From Prochlorococcus sp. AG-347-M23 (GTDB taxonomy: Bacteria > Cyanobacteriota > Cyanobacteriia > PCC-6307 > Cyanobiaceae), in NCBI GenBank assembly GCA_003278855.1, contig QCCU01000001.1, forward strand, positions 1 through 64,000: DNA of 64,000 bases, given 5' to 3'. A model generated the notes under the pieces. That model had not been told where the DNA came from, ran no database searches, and saw nothing but the letters and a program-made list of their open reading frames with translations. The position numbers were made by a program, and so were the translations under genes. Below, in pieces: positions 33,209 through 42,216 of the stretch. How positions within the stretch are numbered: position 1 is the first letter of the stretch; each line of letters opens with the position of its first letter.

Positions 33209-35815
33209 TTGGATCACACACTTGTTATTGTTGAAAGTCCCACCAAAGCAAAAACCATAAGAAAGTTTTTGCCTTCTAATTATGAAGTTCTCGCTTCAAT
33301 GGGACACGTAAGAGATCTTCCAAAAGGAGCTGCTGAAATACCTGCTGCGGTTAAAAAGGAAAAATGGTCAAGGATAGGAGTTAATACAACAGAAGATTTT
33401 GAACCACTTTATATAGTCCCAAAAGATAAGAAAAAGGTTGTTAAAGAGTTAAAAGATGCAATGAAAGGTGCGACCCAGCTATTACTAGCAACTGATGAAG
33501 ATAGAGAGGGAGAGAGTATTAGCTGGCATCTCCTGCAAATACTTAAGCCTAAAATACCAACTAAGAGAATGGTTTTTCATGAAATTACTAAAAAGGCAAT
33601 TAATAAAGCTTTAGATCAAACAAGAGAAATTGATATGGAACTTGTTCAGGCTCAAGAAACAAGAAGAATCTTGGACAGGCTTTTTGGATATGAATTATCT
33701 CCTTTACTTTGGAAGAAGGTAGCCCCCCGATTATCCGCTGGTCGTGTTCAATCAGTTTCTGTAAGACTTCTTGTTAGGAGAGAGAGAGAAAGAAGATCCT
33801 TCAAAAAAGCTAGTTACTGGGGGATTAAAGCTTCCCTAGTAAAAGATAATATTACTTTCGAAACTAAATTATACAGTTTGAACGGTCAAAGAATTTCTAA
33901 TGGTTCCGATTTCGATGAACAGACCGGCAAATTAAAACATGGAAATAAATCTCTAATTATTGGAGAAGAAAAAGTAAATGACTTATTGAAGATTTTTTCC
34001 TCTGAGGATTGGTTAGTCTCAAAAATTGAAAAAAAACCAACTACTCGTAAGCCAGTGCCTCCATTTACAACTAGTACATTGCAACAAGAAGCAAACAGGA
34101 AGCTTCGTTTGTCTGCAAGAGAAACAATGAGATGTGCCCAAGGGCTATATGAGAGAGGTTTCATAACATATATGAGGACTGATTCGGTTCATCTTTCCGA
34201 ACAAGCTACAAAAGCTGCCAGAGAATGTGTCAGCTCTATGTATGGAAAAGAATATTTATCTAACTCACCAAGAAAATTTAATTCAACTGCAAGAAATGCT
34301 CAAGAAGCACACGAAGCAATTAGGCCTGCAGGTGAGGTATTTAAAACACCAAAGGAAACTAATCTAACTGGTAGAGACTTATCTCTTTACGATTTAATTT
34401 GGAAAAGAACCGTAGCAAGTCAAATGGCGGAAGCTAGGATAACAATGATCAATGCTGAAATTAGTGTGGGGGATGGTTTATTTAAATCGAGTGGAAAAAG
34501 TATTGATTTCCCAGGATTCTTCAGAGCTTATGTCGAGGGAAGTGATGACCCAAGTTCATCCCTTGAACAACAAGAAATTATTCTCCCAAACTTAGCTACC
34601 GGAACATGTCTTGAAGTTACTAATAAGGAATCTACTTTTCATGAAACAAAACCGCCCGCAAGATATACAGAGGCTGCATTAGTTAAAGTTCTTGAAAAAG
34701 AAGGGATTGGAAGACCATCTACCTATGCAAGCATTATTGGGACAATTGTAGATAGAGGTTATGCAAATATATCTTCCAATACTTTGGCTCCAACGTTTAC
34801 TGCTTTTGCGGTTACCGCACTATTAGAAGAACATTTTCCTGATTTGGTTGATACTACTTTTACTGCAAAAATGGAATCTTCATTGGATGAAATATCTTCA
34901 GGTAATCTTGAGTGGTTACCATATCTTGAGACTTTTTATAAAGGTAAAAATGGTCTTGAGATAAAAGTTCAGAAAACAGAGGGTGATATTGATGGTAAGG
35001 CTTATAGGCAAGTTGATTTTGAAGACCTTCCCTGCGTAGTCAGAATAGGCTCCAATGGACCATGGCTTGAAGGTACAAAAATTGATGAATCTGGAAACGA
35101 AATTCAGGCTAAAGGTAATCTTCCAATGGATATTACTCCTGGAGATTTAGATAAAAAGCAAGTTGATCAAATTTTAAGTGGCCCATCAGATCTTGGAACT
35201 GATCCAAAAACTGGGGAAAAAGTCTTTTTAAGATTTGGGCCTTATGGACCTTACGTACAATTGGGAAATAATGATCAAGATAAAGCTAAACCAAGAAGAG
35301 CTTCATTACCCAAAGAATTGAAAACTGATGATCTAACTCTAGATGAGGCTCTTACACTGTTAAGTTTGCCTAGATTATTAGGAGCTCATCCTGAAGGCGG
35401 TGTTGTTGAGGCTGATAGAGGAAGATTTGGCCCTTACATTAAATGGACTAAAAATGAAAATGAATCTGAAAACAGATCATTAAAAAAAGAGGATGATGTT
35501 TTCAAGGTTAATTTAAAACGAGCATTAGAAATCCTTGCGATGCCAAAAATGGGTAGAGGTGGTCAAGAGGTACTCAAAGATTTTGGAAAGCCAAAAGAAT
35601 TCAAAGAAAAAATTCAAATATTAAATGGAAGATATGGGGTCTATTTAAAATATGGCAAAACTAATGTTTCTCTTGCAAAAGATACTGATTTAGAAAAATT
35701 CACAATAGATGATGCTTTATCTCTTTTAGAAGAAAAACTTAAAGATAAAAAAGGCTCTATTTTAAAAAAAACAAAGATGAATAATAAAAAAACTACAAGG
35801 AAAAAGAAAAGTTAG
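33209..35815 (+). CDS. topA: DNA topoisomerase I
   Basis: 868 residues starting with TTG at 33209, giving MDHTLVIVESPTKAKTI, the Toprim domain start. ATDEDREGESISWH (about 95) is the metal site, and the active tyrosine is Y321 in FITYMRTDSVHLS. The C-terminal 300 residues have no zinc ribbons; they carry repeats of the type FGPYVQLG, GRFGPYIKW and GRYGVYLKYG, as in cyanobacterial TopA. It relaxes negative supercoils. The Lys-rich tail (NNKKTTRKKK) may bind DNA. A lipoprotein gene begins 8 bases after its stop. Confidence 0.97.
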   Translation: MDHTLVIVESPTKAKTIRKFLPSNYEVLASMGHVRDLPKGAAEIPAAVKKEKWSRIGVNTTEDFEPLYIVPKDKKKVVKELKDAMKGATQLLLATDEDREGESISWHLLQILKPKIPTKRMVFHEITKKAINKALDQTREIDMELVQAQETRRILDRLFGYELSPLLWKKVAPRLSAGRVQSVSVRLLVRRERERRSFKKASYWGIKASLVKDNITFETKLYSLNGQRISNGSDFDEQTGKLKHGNKSLIIGEEKVNDLLKIFSSEDWLVSKIEKKPTTRKPVPPFTTSTLQQEANRKLRLSARETMRCAQGLYERGFITYMRTDSVHLSEQATKAARECVSSMYGKEYLSNSPRKFNSTARNAQEAHEAIRPAGEVFKTPKETNLTGRDLSLYDLIWKRTVASQMAEARITMINAEISVGDGLFKSSGKSIDFPGFFRAYVEGSDDPSSSLEQQEIILPNLATGTCLEVTNKESTFHETKPPARYTEAALVKVLEKEGIGRPSTYASIIGTIVDRGYANISSNTLAPTFTAFAVTALLEEHFPDLVDTTFTAKMESSLDEISSGNLEWLPYLETFYKGKNGLEIKVQKTEGDIDGKAYRQVDFEDLPCVVRIGSNGPWLEGTKIDESGNEIQAKGNLPMDITPGDLDKKQVDQILSGPSDLGTDPKTGEKVFLRFGPYGPYVQLGNNDQDKAKPRRASLPKELKTDDLTLDEALTLLSLPRLLGAHPEGGVVEADRGRFGPYIKWTKNENESENRSLKKEDDVFKVNLKRALEILAMPKMGRGGQEVLKDFGKPKEFKEKIQILNGRYGVYLKYGKTNVSLAKDTDLEKFTIDDALSLLEEKLKDKKGSILKKTKMNNKKTTRKKKS

Positions 35816-35823
35816 AAAAAAGT

Positions 35824-36420
35824 ATGATTTTAAAAAAAAAAGAATTTTTTTTATTAATTTTTTTAATTTTTTTGCAATCATGCTCTGGAGGGAGGGTTGG
35901 AAATTTTCTTGAAAGTAGTTTTAATGATCTAGAAAAAACAAGCCAAAATGAAGATTTACAAAATAATTTAGTTAATAAAAAAATTCTAGAAAAACAAAAC
36001 AAAGAAATTGATGATAAAAAAAATAAACAAATTAAAAAGATAGAAAAGCAAAAAAATGTTCTTGGAAATAAAAAGGAAGCAAATTTAGAAAAACAAAACA
36101 AAGAAATTGATGATAAAAAAAATAAACAAATTAAAAAGGTAGAAAAGCAAAAAAATGTTCTTGGAAATAAAAAGCAAGCAAATTTAGAAAAAGAAAATAA
36201 AGAAATTAATGGTATAAAAAATAAAAAACTTAAGAAGTCAACAAAAAAAAGAAATATTGATCTTCAATCTTACAAAATAATATTCATTTTAAAAGATGTA
36301 GATCCAAAAGACCCTACTGAAGAGTTAAGTTCCATATTAAGTAATTCTGAGGTAAATTTTGAAATAGAAAAGATTGAACGTATCTTAGATTCAAAAAATA
36401 AAAATATGAATAATAATTAA
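35824..36420 (+). CDS. Lys-rich lipoprotein with tandem 33-residue repeats
   Basis: 198 residues. A signal peptide with a long Phe/Leu/Ile core ends at a lipobox (FLQSC, Cys20), so it is an anchored lipoprotein. From residue 55 come two almost identical 33-residue repeats (each beginning LEKQNKEIDDKKNKQIKK) and a diverged third copy, then a C-terminal domain (about 145-198, YKIIFILKDVDPKDPTEELS). The repeats are highly charged and helical, probably a coiled-coil spacer. Function unknown. It sits 8 bases after topA and 21 before a DUF2232 membrane protein. Confidence 0.82.
   Translation: MILKKKEFFLLIFLIFLQSCSGGRVGNFLESSFNDLEKTSQNEDLQNNLVNKKILEKQNKEIDDKKNKQIKKIEKQKNVLGNKKEANLEKQNKEIDDKKNKQIKKVEKQKNVLGNKKQANLEKENKEINGIKNKKLKKSTKKRNIDLQSYKIIFILKDVDPKDPTEELSSILSNSEVNFEIEKIERILDSKNKNMNNN
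35986..36183 (+). repeat. Two near-identical 99-base tandem repeats
   Basis: Copies at 35986-36084 and 36085-36183 differ at 3 of 99 bases by my count, including changes that alter Ile/Val and Glu/Gln. A diverged partial third copy follows to about 36240. The unit is 33 codons, so the frame is kept. The near-identity indicates a recent duplication or repeat homogenisation. Confidence 0.93.
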
Positions 36421-36441
36421 TTAAAAATATTCAACAAAAAA

Positions 36442-37080
36442 ATGAAAATAACAACAAAAAATGAAGCATTAAATATTGTCGAAACCTCGTATTTAGCATC
36501 TCTTTCGTCTTTATTATGGGTTGCATTATATTATTTACCAATTGGGGGAGCCTTATTAAGGTTGATTTTACCCCTCCCAATGATCCTGCTGCACTTGAGA
36601 AGGGGAACTAAAACTGCATTGGAAGGACTCCTAATACAATTTCTACTTTTATTCATAATCATGGGTCCTGTTAGAGGAACTTTATTTTTATTTCCTTATG
36701 GAATCTTGGCTCTTTGGTTGGGTTGGTGTTGGTTTAGAGAAAAAAGTTGGAGATTTAGTTTAACTATAGGAGTTATTATTGGAACCCTTGGCTTTTTATT
36801 CCGAGTAATAGCATTATCTACGTTGGTTGGGGATAATCTTTGGGTGTTAATTACTAGAGCAAGTTATGGTCTACTAGAAAAGTGCATTGGATTATTAAAT
36901 CTATCTTTTTCACCCTCAATATTAAGTATCCAATTGGGTGCAATTTTTTTAATAATTTTTCAAGAAATAGTTTATGTTTTGACGGTACATATAGTTGCAT
37001 ATTCTTTGTTTCCAAGATTTAAATTAAATATCCCAGCTCCTCCAAGATTATTAAGTGCCTTAGTTGATTTGAATAATTGA
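36442..37080 (+). CDS. DUF2232 integral membrane protein
   Basis: 212 residues with about six membrane helices (near 18-35, 38-52, 62-80, 85-98, 105-130, 165-195). The segment YYLPIGGALLRLILPLPM and the Arg-rich loop LRRGTKTALEG fit the DUF2232 family. Many bacterial members are of unknown function. It lies between the repeat lipoprotein and the CobT-like gene; the latter begins at or just past its stop, so all three may be cotranscribed. Confidence 0.83.
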   Translation: MKITTKNEALNIVETSYLASLSSLLWVALYYLPIGGALLRLILPLPMILLHLRRGTKTALEGLLIQFLLLFIIMGPVRGTLFLFPYGILALWLGWCWFREKSWRFSLTIGVIIGTLGFLFRVIALSTLVGDNLWVLITRASYGLLEKCIGLLNLSFSPSILSIQLGAIFLIIFQEIVYVLTVHIVAYSLFPRFKLNIPAPPRLLSALVDLNN

Positions 37081-37091
37081 AAAAAGTAAAC

Positions 37092-38249
37092 ATGTATAGT
37101 GCAGAATTAGGTATAAATTTTTTTGGTAATGAATCCAATGAAAAAAGGCAACTTAACAAGATAGAAATACTGAAAAAGAATATTAAAAATTTAAAAATAT
37201 TTCTTATAATTGCTGGTACTGATACATCACAAATTCCAGGAATTTCCGCAGCAGGTATTAATGCAAAATCAAGGAAAAAAACTGCGCTCGCAGATGCCGA
37301 ATTTTTGCTTGAGGGTGCTTCAAAAGATCATAAATATAAATTGCCTCTTCTCAATGCAGGAGTAACTCCGGCCCTAATCAGTCATGTTTGTTCAAAGCTT
37401 ATAAATATTTATCCAGTGATTGTTCCTTTGGGAATAGGAGCAAAGCCTTATTTTAATCATTTGGTTGTAGAAGATATAAATTTGGGGCCATCAAATTGTC
37501 TTACTACTGGTAAAGCGATGACTAAAGAGAGAGTTTTAAATCTCTATGAAAAAGGTCTTGCAATAGGAAAATCCCTAAAACAACCAGTTTTAATTTCTGA
37601 ATCTGTACCGGGGGGCACTACAACTGCTCAGGCAGTAATGGAAGCTTTTGGTTTGCAGGTATCTAATTTAGTAGGGAGTAGTTTATTTAAAGCTCCAAGA
37701 GAACTAAAAAGACAAGTAGTTAAAAGAGGACTTCTCAATTCAAATTTCAAGGCTGATTTCGACTCTTTTGATGTTATCGCGGCGGTAGGTGATCCTTTCC
37801 AAGCTTTCTCAATGGGTCTACTAATTGGTGCCAGGTTAGCAAAACAACCTGTAATATTGTCAGGAGGAAGTCAGATGTTAGCGGTTATTTTGCTTGTATT
37901 AGAATTTTTAGAAGAAAAAAATAAAGATGAATTTATTGAAGATGTTTTTATTGCGACAACTGGGTGGCTTTTGAAAGATAATTCTCTAAATGATTTAGTA
38001 AATCTAATTAATGAAAAATATGATGTCAAATTATTAGGTTTAGCCAGTCCTTTAAATTTCAAATCTTCAAAATACAAAGAATTGAGGGATTATGAATTAG
38101 GTCATGTAAAAGAAGGTGTTGGTGCTGGTGGAATATCATTGCTTGCCTTTTTAGATGGATTTAAAAATGAAGAAATAGTTTCATTGTGTCAACTAAATCT
38201 GGAAATGATGAAGAGCTTAGGTCAAATTTCTTTAGAGAAGGATTGTTGA
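37092..38249 (+). CDS. cobT: CobT-like nicotinate-nucleotide phosphoribosyltransferase (UPF0284)
   Basis: 385 residues from the ATG at 37092, the N-terminus I recall for Prochlorococcus UPF0284 proteins (MYSAELGINFFG). The frame can also open at TTG 37077, inside the previous stop. Blocks are IIAGTDTSQIPGISAAG, NAGVTPALISHVC, LISESVPGGTTTAQAVMEAF, VILSGGSQMLAVILL and GHVKEGVGAGGIS. The family builds the lower-ligand nucleotide of cobamides. Marine picocyanobacteria make pseudocobalamin with adenine as lower base, so an adenine substrate is a reasonable inference. The potD-like gene starts at the next base after its stop. Confidence 0.88.
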   Translation: MYSAELGINFFGNESNEKRQLNKIEILKKNIKNLKIFLIIAGTDTSQIPGISAAGINAKSRKKTALADAEFLLEGASKDHKYKLPLLNAGVTPALISHVCSKLINIYPVIVPLGIGAKPYFNHLVVEDINLGPSNCLTTGKAMTKERVLNLYEKGLAIGKSLKQPVLISESVPGGTTTAQAVMEAFGLQVSNLVGSSLFKAPRELKRQVVKRGLLNSNFKADFDSFDVIAAVGDPFQAFSMGLLIGARLAKQPVILSGGSQMLAVILLVLEFLEEKNKDEFIEDVFIATTGWLLKDNSLNDLVNLINEKYDVKLLGLASPLNFKSSKYKELRDYELGHVKEGVGAGGISLLAFLDGFKNEEIVSLCQLNLEMMKSLGQISLEKDC

Positions 38250-39248
38250 ATGTTCTCAAAATTTGCAACCAGAAGAGAATTTTTAAATTGTGGTAAGCTT
38301 TCGCTTTTATTATTCTTAAACTCTTGCAGTAATATACCAAATAAAGTAAAAATTACATTACAAAATTCTTTTTATCCAGAATCTTTTATAGATACGATTC
38401 CAAAAGATTGGAAGCAGGAAAAAATCAATTTTGAAAATATTCGGCTACAAAAAAATAGAAATACAATTTTCAATTCTGACTTTACTTTAATAAATGATGG
38501 ATGGATTTCTAGTATAGATTTTTCAGAATTTGAAAAAATAAATGAATATTCACTGTTCGAAAATTTGGATAATAGATCGATAGATTTTTTGGGAAGCTTT
38601 AATCAAATTCAGAGGAGTAAATTATTTCCTATTGGCGTAGTACCCTATACAATTATCATTAAAAATAATAAAGAATTAACAAGTTCAGCCAGAATATCTT
38701 GGGATTTTCTTCTTTCTAAAAAATTAACTGGGAAAATTATTTTTCCAAAAAGTCCCAGAATAATATTATCAATTGCTCAAAAAATTAATTCATCTAATTC
38801 TTTAAAAAAGCTCAAAAACCAAGCACTGTTATTTGATGATAAAAATATGCTCAATTGGTTGATCAATTCTGATGCTATTGTCGCAATAGTTCCTTATAGT
38901 CTTTGTTCAAAATATTTAAAAATAGATCCAAGGCTTTCTTTAGTTTTCCCAAGCCAAGGCGTACCTTTGATGTGGCATTTTCTACTTAGTCGATCAAATC
39001 TAAATAATGCAATATTAATTAAATGGATTAAATCTTTAGAAAATAAATCAATAGTAGATAAATTAGTAAGCCAGGGTTGGTATCTTCCATTCAATAGTGA
39101 TTATTTGCAAAGTAAATATAAATCTGAAATGCTCCCCATCTCAGGACCTTCTGAGAAATGTTGGGAACATAGTTGGTCTTTCCCTGCCTTGACAAATGAA
39201 CAAAAAATTAATCTTAAAAATATCTGGAATGAGTCCTTATCCCCATAA
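38250..39248 (+). CDS. Orphan extracellular solute-binding lipoprotein, PotD-like
   Basis: 332 residues. The N-terminus has a twin-arginine-type sequence TRREFLNCGKLSLLLFL and then a lipobox LNSC (Cys about 27), so it may be a Tat-exported lipoprotein. The body looks like a periplasmic-binding fold of the iron/polyamine group (IGVVPYTIIIKNNKEL, LTGKIIFPKSPR, DAIVAIVPYS, GVPLMWHFLLS). No ABC permease or ATPase is adjacent. The substrate is unknown. It starts immediately after the CobT-like gene and overlaps the convergent reductase gene by 12 bases. Confidence 0.82.
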   Translation: MFSKFATRREFLNCGKLSLLLFLNSCSNIPNKVKITLQNSFYPESFIDTIPKDWKQEKINFENIRLQKNRNTIFNSDFTLINDGWISSIDFSEFEKINEYSLFENLDNRSIDFLGSFNQIQRSKLFPIGVVPYTIIIKNNKELTSSARISWDFLLSKKLTGKIIFPKSPRIILSIAQKINSSNSLKKLKNQALLFDDKNMLNWLINSDAIVAIVPYSLCSKYLKIDPRLSLVFPSQGVPLMWHFLLSRSNLNNAILIKWIKSLENKSIVDKLVSQGWYLPFNSDYLQSKYKSEMLPISGPSEKCWEHSWSFPALTNEQKINLKNIWNESLSP

Positions 39249-40379
39249 TCTTTTTGTAGGATTTTCATTTAATAAGTTATGAGTTTCCTTTAATAAATTT
39301 GGTATATCTAATTTACTAGGACATTTAGGAACACATTCATTACATTCTTGACAAAATGAGGAATTTTTTTCTTCCCACCAGTGGCCGGCTTTTCCTATTA
39401 AATTGTATCTTTCTTTTGAAAACTCTAATTGGCCATAACCAATAGATATATTTCTTAAACGAAGTATTTCTGGAATAGGCACTTCATTTGGACATGGAAG
39501 ACAAGATCTACATTGTTCACATTTGGTTGAGTTTAATCTTTCATTAGAAACTTCCTTAATTTTATTTAGGGCGCTTTTTTCAAGTTTTGTAAGCTTCTCG
39601 AATGAGTTTCTAAGTTTATGCGCAAATTCAAAATCTTTTTTGTTTGTCGCCCCCAAAGATAAAGTTGTAATGCCTTTTGCCAGCAGAAATCGATACGCTA
39701 ACTCTAATGGATGAAAAGGCTTAGAGGCCTCTATCAAAATATCACTTGGAGAATACAATTTACCGCCTTTATCCGCAGGTGATATTGCTAAAACTCCCAT
39801 ACCTTTTTTTATGGCTTTCTCTGCTAGAGCAATCTTAGATTGATCTAAATAATGTAAATGAAGACTACAAAAAGTAAAAACTTCACAGTTAATTGCATCT
39901 TTAATTAGTGAATAACTTCCGTGAGAACTAAAACCAACTTGATCAACTAGTTCCTTCTCAAGTATCCAAGATATGAATTTCTTACCATCTCCAGCAATAA
40001 CCCAATCTAGATGTTGTTTTAAGTTGAGTCCGTGAATTGCAAGATTATTAATTTTCTCGCGATTTAAATTTTTAAGAGACTTTTTAAAATTATTTTTTAA
40101 AAAGTCAAAATCACCCTTTGGTAAAACTTTGGAAGTAATCACCCAATTTTTTTCTTTTATATTCTCTTCTATTGCTAATTTTTTTATTGAATTTCCAATA
40201 AGTGATTCAGCATTACCATAAGAGGGTGCTGTTTCTATATGGTTAATTCCTACATAATATGCATCTTTTATTATGCTATACATTTTGTCGAGACTTTCAG
40301 TTGCTCGCATTGTCCCTAAAGTGAATAAGCTCACTTTCGCCCCTCTACCAAATGATCTTTTTTGTGAATTAATAATCAT
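39237..40379 (-). CDS. Aldo/keto reductase fused to a two-cluster ferredoxin domain
   Basis: 380 residues. The N-terminal 270 residues are an AKR barrel (LGTMRATESLDK, GINHIETAPSYGNAESLIG, SKVLPKG), with a divergent active site. The C-terminal 110 residues hold two cysteine sets, CEQCRSCLPCP and CQECNECVPKCP, each fitting a 4Fe-4S cluster. This fusion occurs in a group of uncharacterised cyanobacterial reductases; electrons probably come from ferredoxin. The tail of the gene overlaps the solute-binding gene by 12 bases. Substrate unknown. Confidence 0.9.
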   Translation of the reverse strand: MIINSQKRSFGRGAKVSLFTLGTMRATESLDKMYSIIKDAYYVGINHIETAPSYGNAESLIGNSIKKLAIEENIKEKNWVITSKVLPKGDFDFLKNNFKKSLKNLNREKINNLAIHGLNLKQHLDWVIAGDGKKFISWILEKELVDQVGFSSHGSYSLIKDAINCEVFTFCSLHLHYLDQSKIALAEKAIKKGMGVLAISPADKGGKLYSPSDILIEASKPFHPLELAYRFLLAKGITTLSLGATNKKDFEFAHKLRNSFEKLTKLEKSALNKIKEVSNERLNSTKCEQCRSCLPCPNEVPIPEILRLRNISIGYGQLEFSKERYNLIGKAGHWWEEKNSSFCQECNECVPKCPSKLDIPNLLKETHNLLNENPTKRLWG

Positions 40380-40491
40380 CTAAATATGATCAATTTCTTT
40401 TTATTTAACCTTTAATTTATTTATAGTTGAAAATCATTTAAAGTAAATTAAAGTAAATACAAAATTTTGCAAAATATTTTTTCTTAAATCT

Positions 40492-41145
40492 ATGTTTACA
40501 GGAATAATTCAATCAGTTGGAAAACTAAGACAAGAAAAAAATATTTTAGAAATTGAAATTCTAGATAATTTATTTGATATGGAAATCGGCGACAGCATAG
40601 CTGTTGATGGAATTTGTTTGACAGTTAAAGAGATTTTTCAAAATAAATTTACTGTTGATGTTAGTGAGGAGACATTAAAAAAAACAACTTTAGGAGTAAA
40701 GTCGAACCTCAATCAGATTGTTAATTTGGAACCCGCTCTTAGGGTGTCTGACCGTCTAGGAGGGCATATTGTCAGCGGACATGTTGATGGCCTTGGAACA
40801 GTTGAGAATATAGAAAAATTAGAGAAATCTTGGCTCTTATCAATAAAGTGGAAAAATAATAATTTTTCAAAATATGTAGTTAATAAAGGGAGTATTTGTG
40901 TAAATGGTATAAGTCTTACGATTGCAAAATATGAGCAGGAAGGAGAAATATTTACTATTGCGATAATTCCTCATACTTGGCATAACACAAATCTGAATAA
41001 ATTAAATATCGGTGACAGCGTAAATCTTGAGGCAGATGCACTAATTAAATATGTAGAGAAATTACTTTTATTTAATAAAAATAGTAATCAAGATTTATCT
41101 GCAAATAATATTTCTTCCGAGTGGCTTAAAGAAAACGGTTGGTAA
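40492..41145 (+). CDS. ribE: Riboflavin synthase alpha chain
   Basis: 217 residues made of two lumazine-binding repeats. The first starts MFTGIIQSVGKL and ends near GDSIAVDGICLTV; the second contains RLGGHIVSGHVDGLG (about 90) and NKGSICVNGISLTI (about 135). The enzyme converts two dimethylribityllumazines into riboflavin. There is no FMN riboswitch in the 112-base gap upstream, which contains only AT-rich sequence and a short AAAGTAAAT repeat. It is convergent with the AbrB gene, 11 bases apart. Confidence 0.96.
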   Translation: MFTGIIQSVGKLRQEKNILEIEILDNLFDMEIGDSIAVDGICLTVKEIFQNKFTVDVSEETLKKTTLGVKSNLNQIVNLEPALRVSDRLGGHIVSGHVDGLGTVENIEKLEKSWLLSIKWKNNNFSKYVVNKGSICVNGISLTIAKYEQEGEIFTIAIIPHTWHNTNLNKLNIGDSVNLEADALIKYVEKLLLFNKNSNQDLSANNISSEWLKENGW

Positions 41146-41156
41146 ATTATATTTTT

Positions 41157-41510
41157 TTAATTTAATGGAATCAGATAAATTGTTTTTGACTCTTTTTTAA
41201 GATAGATTTTAAATTCCTGACCAGGTTCTAGACCTAATTTTTTGGTGTAGGCATGACCAATTAAGAGGTTCCCATTGCCATGAACTTTAGTTTTGAATTC
41301 TGTCTGCCTGCCTCTTGAAGCTCTATTACCATTTTTTCCCAAACGACCATTTCCTATTTTGTAACCCTTAGCTTCTATAAGCGCCCTATAAAAACTTTTT
41401 CTTAAGATTCTTCCACTTGGACCCACGTACCCACAACCTTTTGCTATCTCATCTTCAGATTTTTTACTTAATAACTTTGCTTTTTCAAGAAGTTCTTTTC
41501 CTTCTAGCAT
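41157..41510 (-). CDS. AbrB-family transcriptional regulator of cyanobacterial type (cyAbrB)
   Basis: 117 residues. The N-terminal 50 residues (MLEGKELLEKAKLLSKKSED..GYVGPSGRILRKSFYRALIEA) are the cyanobacteria-specific extension, and the C-terminal swapped-hairpin AbrB domain spans about 65-117 (GNLLIGHAYTKKLGLEPGQE). cyAbrB proteins are known to control nitrogen and carbon metabolism genes and bind DNA with low sequence specificity. It is a single gene, 97 bases upstream of the ctaE end. Confidence 0.93.
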   Translation of the reverse strand: MLEGKELLEKAKLLSKKSEDEIAKGCGYVGPSGRILRKSFYRALIEAKGYKIGNGRLGKNGNRASRGRQTEFKTKVHGNGNLLIGHAYTKKLGLEPGQEFKIYLKKESKTIYLIPLN

Positions 41511-41607
41511 TATCTGACAAAATCATAATTATATATTCTTACTAAAAAGGAGAACCGTGGCAATATAAATTAATAAAAAATATATTTAATTTTTGAAATT
41601 TAGTTTT

Positions 41608-42210
41608 TTATAAAAGATACAAAATAATAAATAAAACAACCCATATTCCATCTACAAAATGCCAGTACAATTCAACAGCTTCCAATGGGAACATATTTTG
41701 ACTAGTTAATCTTCCGCCATTAATTCTCGATTGCCAAGCAATAATTAAAATCATTAAAGTGCCTAAAGTGACATGTAATCCATGAAAACCAGTAAGAGCA
41801 TAAAAAGTACTTGCAAATAAATTATCTGTTAATCCAAAAGGTAAATGAAAATATTCAAATAATTGACATATTAAAAATATAATTCCAAGAAAAGCAGTAA
41901 AAAATAACCATTTTTGGGAATCTGAGTTTTTATCTTTTAAAAGTGCTTTGCCTGCTTTATGGAAAGTTGCACTACTAACAAGTAACAAAATTGTATTGAG
42001 AGTAGGTATTGGTAGTTCTAATTCATAAATAGCACCATCTGGTAATGGATTTACTGCTTTATAAGTTAAATAAGCTGCAAAGAATCCAGCAAAAGTCATT
42101 CCGTCCGCAATTAAGAAAGTTATAAGACCAAACATTCTGAAGTCTTCATGTGTTTCATTTACTTGAGAATTATTTTTTTGAATTTCTTTTGAGCTATCTA
42201 GTGTTGTCAT
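41608..42210 (-). CDS. ctaE: Cytochrome c oxidase subunit III
   Basis: 200 residues with about five membrane helices, the short form usual in cyanobacteria (mitochondrial forms have seven). Conserved pieces are FLIADGMTFAGFFAAYL (about 30), FYALTGFHGLHVTLGTLMIL (about 142) and ELYWHFVDGIWVVLFIILYL at the end. It is the last gene of ctaC-ctaD-ctaE, 6 bases after the ctaD stop. Confidence 0.96.
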   Translation of the reverse strand: MTTLDSSKEIQKNNSQVNETHEDFRMFGLITFLIADGMTFAGFFAAYLTYKAVNPLPDGAIYELELPIPTLNTILLLVSSATFHKAGKALLKDKNSDSQKWLFFTAFLGIIFLICQLFEYFHLPFGLTDNLFASTFYALTGFHGLHVTLGTLMILIIAWQSRINGGRLTSQNMFPLEAVELYWHFVDGIWVVLFIILYLL

Positions 42211-42216
42211 ATGTTT

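Noticed and set aside
40380..40491. FMN riboswitch upstream of ribE
   Set aside because: None of the conserved RFN pieces is present; the gap is AT-rich with only a short AAAGTAAAT direct repeat.
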